64,000 nt of DNA from CAVUXJ01 sp963814975 (GCA_963814975.1 CAWFFB010000007.1:124001-188000), one strand, 5' to 3'; positions 1 to 8,034 are shown, numbered from the stretch's first letter. Program-made: numbers and translations. Notes: generated by a model not told the origin, from the sequence alone.

Positions 1-926
1 GACGAGCGCAAGTCGCTGGCCGGGTTTCCGGGCGCGATTCACGTGCCGATCCTGAAGCAGCTCTTCTCGGCCAACGACAACGAGCATCGCGCAGACCGAC
101 ATCGTGATGCTGCTGACGCCGCACATCATCCGGACCAGCGGGCTCACCGAGGCGGATCTGAGACCGATCTACATCGGGTCGGCGCAGAATCTGGGTCTCG
201 GAGGTCCGCCTCCGCTCATCACCGGCGCGCCCGATCCCACCGAGGCGCCGCCGCCGGCCGCGGGTCCTGCGCCGCGCCGCGCGGGCGACCATGCCTGGTC
301 CAGGCGGTACCCTTGTGGCGCCACCGCCAGGCTCGACGCCCGTTCCCGGTACCGTTGTCGTTCCGCCGCCGTCGACGCAGCCTCCCCCGGTACCACCCTC
401 CGCCGTACCGCCGCCCGCGGCGCCGCCCCAGGGGGCACCGCCGCCGTCCGCCGCGGCACCAACCGCGCCAACTCCGGTACCGGTCGAGCCTCCGATCACG
501 ACGCAGGGGGTCGGGCAGGCCCAGGTGATCCTGTCGCCGCCTGGCGCGACGTTTCGCGTCGGGGCCGGGCCGTACACGGTACCGATTTCGATCGTGAACG
601 TCTCGCGCCTGTCGACGGTGTCGCTGACGCTGACCTTCGACCCTGCGTTGCTGCGCGTGCGCAGCGTCCAGGAAGGAAGCTTCATGCGATCGGCGGGGGC
701 GAACGCGGCCTTCACCCAGCAGATCGTGCCTGGCCGCGTGGACATCACGATCACGCGCGCGAGCGATGCGACGGGCGCGTCAGGCACCGGCCTGCTTGCG
801 GCGGTGCTCTTCGACGCCGTCGCGCCAGGCAACGCGACGCTGACGCTGAGCGGCGCCGGAACCGGTCCCGGCGGCGCCGCGATGGGCCTGCAGTTCCGGC
901 CGGTGACGCTCTCGATTCAACCGTGA
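1..926 (+). CDS. Secretin C-terminal part fused to a cohesin-like domain (5' truncated, two apparent frameshifts)
   Basis: The window opens inside a type II secretion/type IV pilus secretin, the outer-membrane channel of these systems. Bases 1-90 encode the end of the secretin domain (LAGFPGAIHVPILKQLFSAN), the next frame continues with TDIVMLLTPHIIRT, the classic last strand of the secretin fold, and after a Pro/Ala-rich linker a third frame from about 290 encodes roughly 130 residues resembling a cohesin domain (VSLTLTFDPALLRVRSVQ and GLLAAVLFDA). The three segments lie in three frames, with breaks near 88-97 and 245-300; each is well conserved, so sequence errors are likelier than decay. 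Two pseudopilin genes follow directly. Secretin-cohesin fusions are, as I recall, typical of Acidobacteria. The domain assignment is firm; whether the frame breaks are real is not settled. Confidence 0.8.
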
Positions 927-939
927 GGAGCTCCAGGCT

Positions 940-1470
940 TTGAGCACGTGGCATCTGAAGCAGTTGGCAGCAGCGGCGGTCGTGAAGGCCGGACGCCGCG
1001 GATCGACTGCCCAGGAGGGCTACACCTTCGTCGAGCTGCTCGTCGTGTCGACCATCATCGTCATCCTGGCCTCGGCGGTGATGCCGCTCGCCAAGGTGAC
1101 GGCGACGCGCCAGCGCGAAGCGGAACTGCGGCGGGCGCTGCGCGAGATGCGGACGGCCATCGACAAGTACAAGGACGCGGCCGATCTGGGACTGATCTCC
1201 CCGCTGGAGCTCAAGGTCGGCAACGAAGGCTACCCGGCGTCGCTCGAAACGCTCGTCGAAGGCGTGGCGGTTCCCAACGACGCCACGGGCCGGAAGTTGA
1301 AGTTCCTGCGGCGGGTTCCGGTGGATCCGATGACGCACAGCAGCGAATGGGGTCTTCGCTCGTATCAGGACGAGCCCACCGCCACCCGGTGGGGCGGTCA
1401 GAACGTCTTCGACGTGTACACGAAATTCGAAGGCACCGGCCTGGACGGAACCAAATACAGGGACTGGTAG
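940..1470 (+). CDS. Type II secretion/type IV pilin-like pseudopilin (GspG type)
   Basis: A 176-residue pseudopilin, an inner-membrane protein that is processed by prepilin peptidase and assembles into the short pseudopilus under the secretin. After a 27-residue basic leader there is the cleavage context EEG followed by YTFVELLVV, giving an aromatic +1 residue and Glu at +5, then one hydrophobic helix (about 28-48). The mature part has the GspG-style YPASLETL and DPMT motifs and ends in TKYRDW. The start is TTG at 940, 13 bases after the secretin stop and preceded by GAGGAG at 925-930. The downstream pseudopilin shows the same architecture and ends in a similar YADW. Which of the GspG/H/I classes it belongs to is uncertain. 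Confidence 0.85.
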   Translation: MSTWHLKQLAAAAVVKAGRRGSTAQEGYTFVELLVVSTIIVILASAVMPLAKVTATRQREAELRRALREMRTAIDKYKDAADLGLISPLELKVGNEGYPASLETLVEGVAVPNDATGRKLKFLRRVPVDPMTHSSEWGLRSYQDEPTATRWGGQNVFDVYTKFEGTGLDGTKYRDW

Positions 1471-1601
1471 AGAGCAACTTGATAGGGACTTAGAGCAACT
1501 TGGCGAACTGGCGAATCGGTGAATGGGTGAACGCGGAACGGAACGGTCTGGGAGCGAAGCTGCGCATCGCTCGCCAACGTTCCAACTCTCCGACTCACCA
1601 A
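1471..1601. repeat. Inverted array of 8-bp units before the second pseudopilin
   Basis: AGAGCAACTTG occurs twice (1471-1481 and 1492-1502). From 1500 the DNA reads as successive 8-bp variants TGGCGAAC, TGGCGAAT, CGGTGAAT, GGGTGAAC. From about 1571 to 1600 the reverse-complement words occur (CGCCAACG, TTCCAACT, CTCCGACT, CACC), so the two arms could pair. The frame of the next gene happens to be open through this element, which is why its start is ambiguous. Confidence 0.6.
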
Positions 1602-1979
1602 ATGGGCTTCACGATCATCGAGCTGATGGTGGTGATGTCGCTCATCATCATCCTCTCCGCCATGGCACTCGTGCAATACCGCCAGAGCATCATCCGCTCG
1701 CGGGAGGCGGTGCTCAAGGACGACCTCTTCAAGATGCGGGACGCGATCGATCAGTACTACGCGGACAAGAATCAGTATCCGGCAACCCTCGAAGCGCTGG
1801 CGACGGACGGCTACCTGCGCGCGATCCCGAGAGATCCCTTCACTGAATCGAACTCGACCTGGCAGGCCGTAGCCGCTCAACCCGACCCCCAGAGGCCGAC
1901 TGCCGAACCGGGGGTCTACGATGTGAAGAGCGGTTCGGACGGTACGTCGCTCGACGGGATGCCGTACGCCGATTGGTAA
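1602..1979 (+). CDS. Second GspG-type pseudopilin
   Basis: A pseudopilin with the N-terminal signature MGFTIIELMVVMSLIIILSA: cleavage after Gly, Phe at +1, Glu at +5 and a single hydrophobic helix. It continues with DQYYADKNQYPATLEAL and RDPFTESNSTWQ, the GspG core, and ends in SGSDGTSLDGMPYADW. It probably forms the pseudopilus with the preceding gene. The start is uncertain. ATG 1602 leaves only a two-residue leader, which is very short for a prepilin; the frame is open back to TTG 1500 and GTG 1527, which would give a basic leader of 27-36 residues, but that stretch is an inverted repeat like those between other genes. I chose 1602 as the minimal supported start. Confidence 0.75.
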   Translation: MGFTIIELMVVMSLIIILSAMALVQYRQSIIRSREAVLKDDLFKMRDAIDQYYADKNQYPATLEALATDGYLRAIPRDPFTESNSTWQAVAAQPDPQRPTAEPGVYDVKSGSDGTSLDGMPYADW

Positions 1980-2000
1980 GCCGGCACGGTAATCTCCGGC

Positions 2001-2320
2001 CTTCTCCGTTCGACGTTCCAGGTTCTCCGTTCGACGTTCAAGGTTCGACGTTGTAGGTTCGACGTTCGACGTTCGAACGGTTCACGACGAAAGTGCCGCT
2101 GGCGGAAACAGGGCTCGTCCTCCATGTCGGATTGTCTCCTGCCGTCGTCCCCGCGCGAACCGCAGGCAGGGACGCCTACAACGTCGAGCGGAACCGACGT
2201 TCTCGACCCCAAAATGCCGTAACGTGAATCGAGTTCGCAATCTGGATTGCGAACGTCGAACGTCGAACGGAGAACGGAGAACGGAGAACGGCAGAACGGA
2301 GAACGGAGAACGGAGAACGA
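2001..2320. repeat. Inverted pair of 7-bp tandem arrays (TTCGACG / GAACGGA words)
   Basis: The left arm (2001-2076) is built from words such as TTCTCCG and TTCGACG. The right arm (2251-2320) carries the reverse-complement words GAACGTC, GAACGTC, GAACGGA, GAACGGA at a strict 7-bp period. Between them is a short perfect hairpin, GTTCGCAATC at 2233-2242 against GATTGCGAAC at 2245-2254. The right arm ends three bases before the ATG of the small gene at 2323, leaving it no ordinary ribosome binding site. Confidence 0.8.
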
Positions 2321-2322
2321 TT

Positions 2323-2490
2323 ATGCCGTTTAAGAGCCAGGCTCAACGCCGGAAGTTCGCCGAGCTCCTCGTGAAGGGAAAGATCTCGAACGAGACGTTC
2401 GAAGAGTGGAATCGCGAGACGGGTGGCAAGAAGCTGCCGGAGCGTGTGAAACCCAAGCGCAAGACCGCACGAAAACGAAAGCGGCGGTGA
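2323..2490 (+). CDS. Small conserved basic protein, function unknown
   Basis: A 55-residue protein starting MPFKSQAQRRKFAELLVKGK, followed by ETFEEWNRETGGKKLPER and a Lys/Arg-rich tail. Short proteins beginning MPFKSxAQRRKF are, from memory, widespread in bacteria and phages and have no assigned function. The tail is strongly basic, so nucleic-acid contact is possible, but nothing in the sequence proves it. ATG 2323 lies right behind the heptamer array. The gene stands alone between the pseudopilins and a convergent lipoprotein gene. I treat it as real because the central motif is family-like rather than random, but there is no neighbourhood evidence for its role. Confidence 0.65.
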   Translation: MPFKSQAQRRKFAELLVKGKISNETFEEWNRETGGKKLPERVKPKRKTARKRKRR

Positions 2491-2639
2491 TCTGCGCCTG
2501 CGGGTTCGTGACCGCAGCGTCAGAGCCTGCGAAGAATCGCGCCAAGCAGTAATACGGGACTGCCCGCCTTCGCTCGCACCGATTCGGCCAGCTTCGGCGA
2601 GGTGCGCTGAGGTCACCGAAGATGCGAAAGCGGCAGGTA

Positions 2640-2657
2640 CCGCCCGACGGCGGGCGT
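2640..2657. terminator. Possible hairpin between convergent genes
   Basis: CGCCCG (2641-2646), a 4-base loop ACGG, and CGGGCG (2651-2656) form a perfect short stem between the convergent small gene and the Ig-repeat lipoprotein. GCCCGCC at 2562-2568 can also pair with GGCGGGC at 2649-2655. There is no T-run, so a terminator role is a guess. Confidence 0.25.
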
Positions 2658-2697
2658 GAGGGCCTGCATTACTACGGCAGAAGTCGAACCAGTTGTC

Positions 2698-4020
2698 TTA
2701 CGGGGCCGTGATGGAAACTGTCGTGCTGCCGCTTGTCGACTCCCCAGTTGAGTCGGTGACCCTGACAGTGACCGTGTACTGGCCGGCTAATTCATATTCA
2801 TGGGTGCACGTCGATAATACCGGTGAAGCCCCCAATGCTATCTGATGCCCGTCGCCGAAATCGATTGTCACACTCTGTATAGACACGCCCGAAGCAGCAC
2901 GGATGTCGATCTGGAAAGTAATGGTGGCATCGACCAGTGCACTTCGAGGTGTCGGCGTAACGATGACTGTCGGTCTGGCTACCTGGAATGACCGTCACTG
3001 ACGTCGAGACGCTCACCGAATTTCCGGAGACATCCGTGACGGTCCCGATCACGGTGAATGTACCGTCGTCATCGAAAACATGCGACACAACCGCGTTCCC
3101 AGAGACGGCTCCAAGATTCGAGGTTATCGCCGTCGCCCCAATTCACTCGCAGCTCGCGCACGGCGCTGCCATTCTGTGCGGCCGCAGTCACCGCAAACGT
3201 GAAGCTGGCGGGGAGGCCGACGCTTGGGGGCGTCGACGGCGGCGTGATGACCAGCGTCGGCGCGGACGCGACGTTCACGACCACTGTCCCGGACGCCTGA
3301 CCAGTGCTGGTTGCACCGGTTCCCGTGCCGGTTCCATTCCCAGTCCCGGCTCCGGTACCGGTGCCCGTCGCGGTGCGTCGGAGCCTGTGCGCCGACGCTG
3401 GCGGTCACAGTCGCCTGCTGGCTCGTCGTCAAGGTGGTGGAGGCTGCACCCTTCGCGTCCGTGCTGACGATCGACGACGACAAGGTTCCAGCCGTGGTCG
3501 TGAACGAGACCGGCGCCGACGGCAGCGTGTTGCCGTTGATGTCGAAGACGGTCGCAGAGACCGTCGTCGAGCCGCCATTCGCCGGGACCAACGCAGGACT
3601 CGCATTTACACTGACTCGACCAACCGCCGCGGTGCCCACTGCGATCTTGATCGCCCCGTCCGCACCTGTCGTCGCACCACCCGACGTGGCGGTAATGACC
3701 GCCGATCCGTTTGCCGTCCCCGAGAAGTACCTGACGACCACACGGCCGCCCACGTCGGTTTGCGCCTGGGCCGGCTGCATCGTACCAAGCGTCGTCGTAA
3801 ACGTGACAAACGTCCCGCTGTGGGGAGGCGTGCCCGCCGCTTCGAGCACCGTCGCGATAATGTCCGTCGTGGCGCCGACTGGCAGCGCGTTGGTCGAGGC
3901 GGTGAGAACAATCGTCGACCCGGCAGGCGCCATCAAGGGCACCTTCTCGCACCCCGAGACCAGAAGCGAAACGGCGGCGGCAGCGAACACCGCGAAGCGA
4001 CCGCTTGGGCGTGTTATCAT
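2698..4020 (-). CDS. Lipoprotein with bacterial Ig-like (Big_1) and PKD repeats (several apparent frameshifts)
   Basis: The protein begins MITRPSGRFAVFAAAAVSLLVSGCEK, a signal peptide with the lipobox LVSGC, so a lipidated cell-surface or periplasmic protein is expected. Two invasin/Big_1-like Ig domains follow (SASTNALPVGATTDIIATV-type strands, then VNASPALVPANGGSTTVSATV). After a frame break near 3390 the reading continues with TLVITPPSTPPSVGLPASF. Further breaks lie near 3110 and 2950, after which PKD-type domains appear (FGDGHQIALG, HEYELAGQYTVTVRVTD) up to the TAA at 2698. Total about 440 residues. Such repeats usually serve as spacers or adhesive domains; no enzymatic part is visible. 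The start at 4020 gives the best signal peptide; an ATG at 4047 is also in frame. The multiple shifts suggest sequence error or a decaying gene. Confidence 0.65.
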
Positions 4021-4045
4021 GAAGCCAGTTAACATCTTAGTTCCC

Positions 4046-4843
4046 ATGCACTTAGCCGGTCAACACAAACCAGCCTCGTCCGGGCCCGCCCTCCGCACCA
4101 CCGAAGGTGGCTATGCGATGGCCGTGCTCCTCGTCGCGATGAGCGTGATGGCTGTGATGATGACCGTCGCCATGCCCGTCTGGAAGCAGATGTCGCAGCG
4201 CGAGAAGGAAGCGGAGCTCGTGTTCCGCGGCCGGCAGTACGCGCGCGCCATCGAGCTGATGCAGAGAAAGATACCTGGCGCGCTTCCACCGAACCTCGAC
4301 ATCCTGGTCTCCCAGAAATTCCTGCGCAAGAAGTACAAGGACCCGATCACCGGCCAGGATTTCGACACGGTTACGCCGCTCCAAACTGCCCCCGCCGCGG
4401 CGCCAGGGACGCCGCCCGGCGGGCGCGGCGGCCCGGGGGGAGCTGCCGGGCCCGGCCGTTCGAACACACCAGCCACTCAGCCGGGCGCCCCGGGGGGGGC
4501 GGCCCGTCCGGGCGCCCCGGGCGGCGGCGCTCCGGGCGGCGGACCCCAGGGCGGCATCATCGGCGTCGTCAGCAAAAGCAAGGACACATCGATTCGTCTT
4601 TACGAAGGCCGTAGCCACTACAACGAGTGGATCTTTCAGGCGGTCCAGCGCACGCAGACCCCTGGCGGCGCGACCGGCGCGGGGACACCGGGACGCGGGG
4701 GAGGGCCCGGCGAGCCAACACCCGGCGGCCGCGGCGGCCGCGGCCAGCCGCCCGGCGGCGGAAGAGGGGGACCCGGCATGCCGCCACCTGGTGGACGAGG
4801 TCCCGCGTTTCCGCCCCCGCCGGGACGGCAGGGTGGAAACTAG
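4046..4843 (+). CDS. Pseudopilin-like protein with long Gly/Pro-rich C-terminus
   Basis: A 265-residue protein. RTTEGG before YAMAVLLVAMSVMAVMMTVAMPVW gives a prepilin-type cleavage site and one transmembrane helix (about residues 24-47). Then comes REKEAELVFRGRQYARAIEL and the segment LPPNLDILVSQKFLRKKYKDPITG, a pattern seen in general secretion pathway G-like proteins of Acidobacteria. From about residue 110 the chain becomes low complexity (PGGRGGPGG, APGGGAPGG), is interrupted by a short ordered stretch near 4553-4650 (GIIGVVSKSKDTSIRLYEG), then returns to Gly/Pro/Arg repeats to the end. Its start lies about 25 bases from the start of the divergent lipoprotein gene, so promoter space is minimal. 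It probably belongs to the same secretion or pilus system as the first genes. Confidence 0.75.
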   Translation: MHLAGQHKPASSGPALRTTEGGYAMAVLLVAMSVMAVMMTVAMPVWKQMSQREKEAELVFRGRQYARAIELMQRKIPGALPPNLDILVSQKFLRKKYKDPITGQDFDTVTPLQTAPAAAPGTPPGGRGGPGGAAGPGRSNTPATQPGAPGGAARPGAPGGGAPGGGPQGGIIGVVSKSKDTSIRLYEGRSHYNEWIFQAVQRTQTPGGATGAGTPGRGGGPGEPTPGGRGGRGQPPGGGRGGPGMPPPGGRGPAFPPPPGRQGGN

Positions 4844-4949
4844 ATTCTCGTCAGCGCAATGCGCGGCGCACGGTAATCACCGTGGTGCGATCCGCCAGAC
4901 ACCGCGAATGTCTCCGTGTTTCAGGCGGGACCGTGAAGTCGAAAACCGA

Positions 4950-6250
4950 CTAAATCTTGCCGACGACGCTGTCGTGGAAGGCGCGTCGGACCTCGCGCAT
5001 CTGCTCCACCGTGCCTCCAGCGCATGCGCGATTTGTGAGCAGCACGAAGTATCGATCCCACCCCGGATCGATCCACAGCGAAGTTCCCGTATAGCCGACG
5101 TGTCCGAACGCCGCGGGCGACATCGCCGTGCCGCACGACGACGTCGGCAGCATGGTGTCCCATCCGAGCGCGCGCGAGCTGCCGGGCACGCTGCTTTTCC
5201 TGGTCGCCTGAGCGACGAGCCGCGGCGATAGGAGAGCGGGACTCGCGCCATCGCCGCGCGCGCCCCGCAGCAGGGCGCGAGCGAAGCCGCCGACGCCGGC
5301 GGCGGTGCCGAACAGTCCCGCGTGACCGGCGATGCCGCCCAGCGCAGCGGCGTAGCTATCGTGGACCTCGCCGACGAGCAGCCGTCCGCGCCGCGCATCT
5401 TCATCGAGGGGCCGGGTCGGCGCCGTGCGTGCGCGCAATGCGTCCGGTACTCCGAACGTCAGGACAACATCGTCATCGGACAGCACGCCTGGCGCGAAGG
5501 TATGCGGCAGCCGGGCCGCAATCGCCTCGAACTGCGACGCAAGGGTCGCGCGCCCCCGATCCTCGGCGATGAAGCCAAGCAGGATGAACCCGAGGTCGCT
5601 GTAGACCGATTTGCTGCGCGGCGGGTATTCGAGGAGCATCGTGCAGATGTCGTGCTCGAATTCCCGCCGGCCCTGCGGGGGCAGATCGACCAGCCGCGCC
5701 GCCAGACCTGCCGAATGCTCCAGCAGATCCTGCACCGTGGCTTGTTCGCGATCCGCGCCACGCCACTCGGAGAAGAACGTCGCCACCGGCTCGAGAATGT
5801 CGAGAGCGCCGCGCCCGGCGAGCTGCATGATCGCGCTCGTGGTCGCGATCGGTTTGGTCAACGAGGCGAGATCGAAGATCGTGGAATCGTCGGCCCGCGG
5901 CGCCCCTTCATCGAAGGTGAGCGCGCCCGCGGCCGTCCGCCAGATGACGCCGCGACTGTCGCCGACTTCGACCGTCGCCGCAGGAAAGATCCTGCCCTCG
6001 ACAGCGTGCCCCAATAGAGCGCGTCCGGCGTCCACGGCCTCGCGATTCACTTGGTGTGACTGCGTACTGAACGCCGCGGGACCGACTTCCGAGAGGTATT
6101 CCGGCCCCCGGGTCGGTCCGGTGAAGCTGGCGCCCGCCGGTCGCCGGCGGCACGAACGTCGGCCATGCGAAGCGGGACCAGGGGAGTCAGTAACGCGACG
6201 ACTGCAACGGGCAGTTGTCGCAGCCCGATGGGATGGGCTGTTCGTCGCAT
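4950..6250 (-). CDS. Serine hydrolase of the class C beta-lactamase/PBP family (N-terminal frameshift likely)
   Basis: The main frame (reading from about 6100 to 4950) has the beta-lactamase-fold motifs SLTK (SxxK nucleophile in DLASLTKPIATTSAIMQL), YSD (YxN-like, in KSVYSDLGFILLGFIAED) and HVGYTGTSLWIDP near the C-terminus in place of the KTG box. Such enzymes hydrolyse beta-lactams, peptides or esters; relatives occur next to murQ in peptidoglycan-recycling loci, as ybbE does in Bacillus subtilis. The main frame has no good start, the first usable codon being GTG 6050. Another frame starting at ATG 6250 encodes MRRTAHPIGLRQLPVAVVAL, a plausible export signal, so I infer a single gene with a shift near 6105-6150. 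The neighbours (GlcNAc kinase-NagB and MurQ) support a wall-recycling role. Confidence 0.7.
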
Positions 6251-6266
6251 GAAATCCAAGCAGGCA

Positions 6267-6296
6267 TTTCCGCCAGCGCGCTTGCGCTGGCGGGAA
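6267..6296. other. Strong hairpin in the divergent promoter region
   Basis: CCGCCAGCGC (6270-6279), loop GCTT, and GCGCTGGCGG (6284-6293) form a perfect 10-bp stem, extended outward by three pairs (one G-T wobble, then two T-A). It lies between the serine hydrolase start and the nagK-nagB start and would fall in the 5' leader of the serine hydrolase transcript. No T-run follows. Confidence 0.6.
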
Positions 6297-6312
6297 GACT
6301 CGCAGGGTAGCA

Positions 6313-6318
6313 TAGGAT
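6313..6318 (+). promoter_or_regulatory. Putative -10 box (TAGGAT), leaderless nagK-nagB
   Basis: TAGGAT matches the -10 consensus at four positions and ends 9 bases before the ATG at 6328, so transcription would begin at or next to the start codon. No Shine-Dalgarno sequence is present. On the opposite strand TG-C-TACCCT covers the same bases and could serve the serine hydrolase. Confidence 0.35.
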
Positions 6319-6327
6319 CTGACTGAC

Positions 6328-8028
6328 ATGCACGTCCTCGGCATCGATGCCGGAGGCACGAAGACGGTGTGTCTTCTTGCCGACGGCGAAGGAGCGATTG
6401 TCTCGGAAAGCCGGGGACCGGGCGCCAACATCCAGTCGGCGGGCGAGCTCGAGGTCGAGAAGGTGCTTCACGGCGTCATCGAGTCGGCGCTCGGCGATCG
6501 CGCCGTCCAGCCGGCGGCCATCTGCCTCGGGATCGCCGGCGTTGACCGTGAGGACGATGCGGGGCTGGTTCGTGCGATCATGCGCCGGATCAGTCCCTGG
6601 CGGCGCGTGCTGGTGGTCAACGATGCGTTGATCGCGCTGGTGGCCGGCGCGGGCATGGGTCCGGGCATCGTCATCGTCGCCGGCACCGGATCCATCGCCT
6701 ACGGCCGAAACGCGGCGGGCGCGGCCGCACGGGCGGGCGGCTGGGGTCACCTGATCGGCGACGAGGGAAGCGGCTACTGGATCGGCCGTCGCGCGCTGGC
6801 AGCCGTCGTGCGCGAAGTGGATGGACGCGGCCCCGCGACACGCCTCACCGCCCACGTGCTCGCGCACTTTGGCGTTGCCGATCCCGCCGGTCTCGTGCGC
6901 ATCGTGTACAACCGCGACGTGCCGCGCGCCAGCGTGTCGACGCTCGGACCGATCGTGCAGAAGGCGCACCAGGAGGGCGACGGCGTCGCGACGCAGATCA
7001 TCGAGGGCGCGGCCGAGGAACTGGCGCTGGCGGCTCGATCGGTCGCGTCGCAGCTGGAAATGCGCGGCGACGCGTTTCCGTTCATCCTGGCCGGCAGCGG
7101 GTTCCGCGTCGTTCCCTGGCTCGTCGCCGAGCTGCGCCGCCGGCTCACCGAGATCGCGCCGCGCAGTTCCGTCGGGCTGCTCGCCGGCGAACCGGCCGCG
7201 GGCGCCGTCATGCTGGCCCTCGAAGAAGCGCGCGGCGTGGCGCACATTCCAAAGTACCTCGTAGAGGCCGATCCCCGTTTCGACAGGATGCGTATTCGAA
7301 TTTTCTCCACGCCTGCCGCCGCCGCCCGCCGCTTGGCCGCCGAGGTCGCCGGCGCCATCGCCGCGCATCCGCGCCTCGTGCTCGGGCTGGCGACGGGCCA
7401 GACGCCGATTCCGTTCTACCGGCAGCTCGTCGCGCGCTGTCGTGCCGCCAATCTCGATTGCTCGGGCATCACCACGTTCAACCTCGATGAATTCCTCGGC
7501 ATCGACGCCCACGATCGGCGGAGCTACCGCAGCTTCATGCAGCGCCATCTGTTCGGTCACCTCAACGTCTCGTCACGCCGCATCCACTTCTTGAATGGCC
7601 GCGCACGGGCCGTGGAGGCTGAGTGCCGGCGGTACGAACGCGCGATCCGACGGGCGGGGGGCATCGATCTGCAGATCCTCGGGCTCGGGACCAACGGGCA
7701 CATCGGCTTCAACGAGCCTGGCGCGTCGCTGATCGCGGCTACGCATCGCGTGCGGCTGAGACCGGCGACCCGCCGGGCGAACGCGGCGATGTTCGACGGC
7801 CGGGCCGCTGCTGTTCCACAGGAGGCGCTGTCGATGGGCATGGCGACGATTCTCCACGCCCGGCGGATCGTGCTGCTGGCGACCGGCGCCGCCAAGGCGC
7901 GCTGCGTTGCGGAGGTGGTGGAGGGACCGTTGACCACGCGAGTGCCTGCGTCGCTGTTGCAGCTGCACACGAAGGCAGACATCTGGCTCGATCGGGCGGC
8001 GGCCCAACGACTCGTAGGGCAGGTCTGA
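6328..8028 (+). CDS. Fusion of N-acetylglucosamine kinase (BadF/BadG ATPase family) and glucosamine-6-phosphate deaminase (NagB)
   Basis: One 566-residue frame carries two complete enzymes. Residues 1 to about 300 are a BadF/BcrA-type sugar kinase: GIDAGGTKT phosphate loop at 5-13, VAGTGSIAYG and GDEGSGYWIG. From Met321 it is NagB: TFNLDEFLG near 383-391 and GLGTNGHIGFNEPG near 452-465, the active-site segment that isomerises/deaminates glucosamine-6-phosphate to fructose-6-phosphate. The first half would phosphorylate GlcNAc; the deacetylase NagA that would link the two steps is not in the window. There is no internal stop, so the fusion is seen directly. MurQ, encoded convergently, yields GlcNAc-6-phosphate, so the locus fits cell-wall sugar salvage. 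Kinase specificity (GlcNAc or another amino sugar) is inferred. Confidence 0.88.
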   Translation: MHVLGIDAGGTKTVCLLADGEGAIVSESRGPGANIQSAGELEVEKVLHGVIESALGDRAVQPAAICLGIAGVDREDDAGLVRAIMRRISPWRRVLVVNDALIALVAGAGMGPGIVIVAGTGSIAYGRNAAGAAARAGGWGHLIGDEGSGYWIGRRALAAVVREVDGRGPATRLTAHVLAHFGVADPAGLVRIVYNRDVPRASVSTLGPIVQKAHQEGDGVATQIIEGAAEELALAARSVASQLEMRGDAFPFILAGSGFRVVPWLVAELRRRLTEIAPRSSVGLLAGEPAAGAVMLALEEARGVAHIPKYLVEADPRFDRMRIRIFSTPAAAARRLAAEVAGAIAAHPRLVLGLATGQTPIPFYRQLVARCRAANLDCSGITTFNLDEFLGIDAHDRRSYRSFMQRHLFGHLNVSSRRIHFLNGRARAVEAECRRYERAIRRAGGIDLQILGLGTNGHIGFNEPGASLIAATHRVRLRPATRRANAAMFDGRAAAVPQEALSMGMATILHARRIVLLATGAAKARCVAEVVEGPLTTRVPASLLQLHTKADIWLDRAAAQRLVGQV

Positions 8029-8034
8029 CCAGCC

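Noticed and set aside
36..46. parS-like palindrome (CACGTG core)
   Set aside because: It lies inside the secretin coding frame and the flanks do not match TGTTTCACGTGAAACA.
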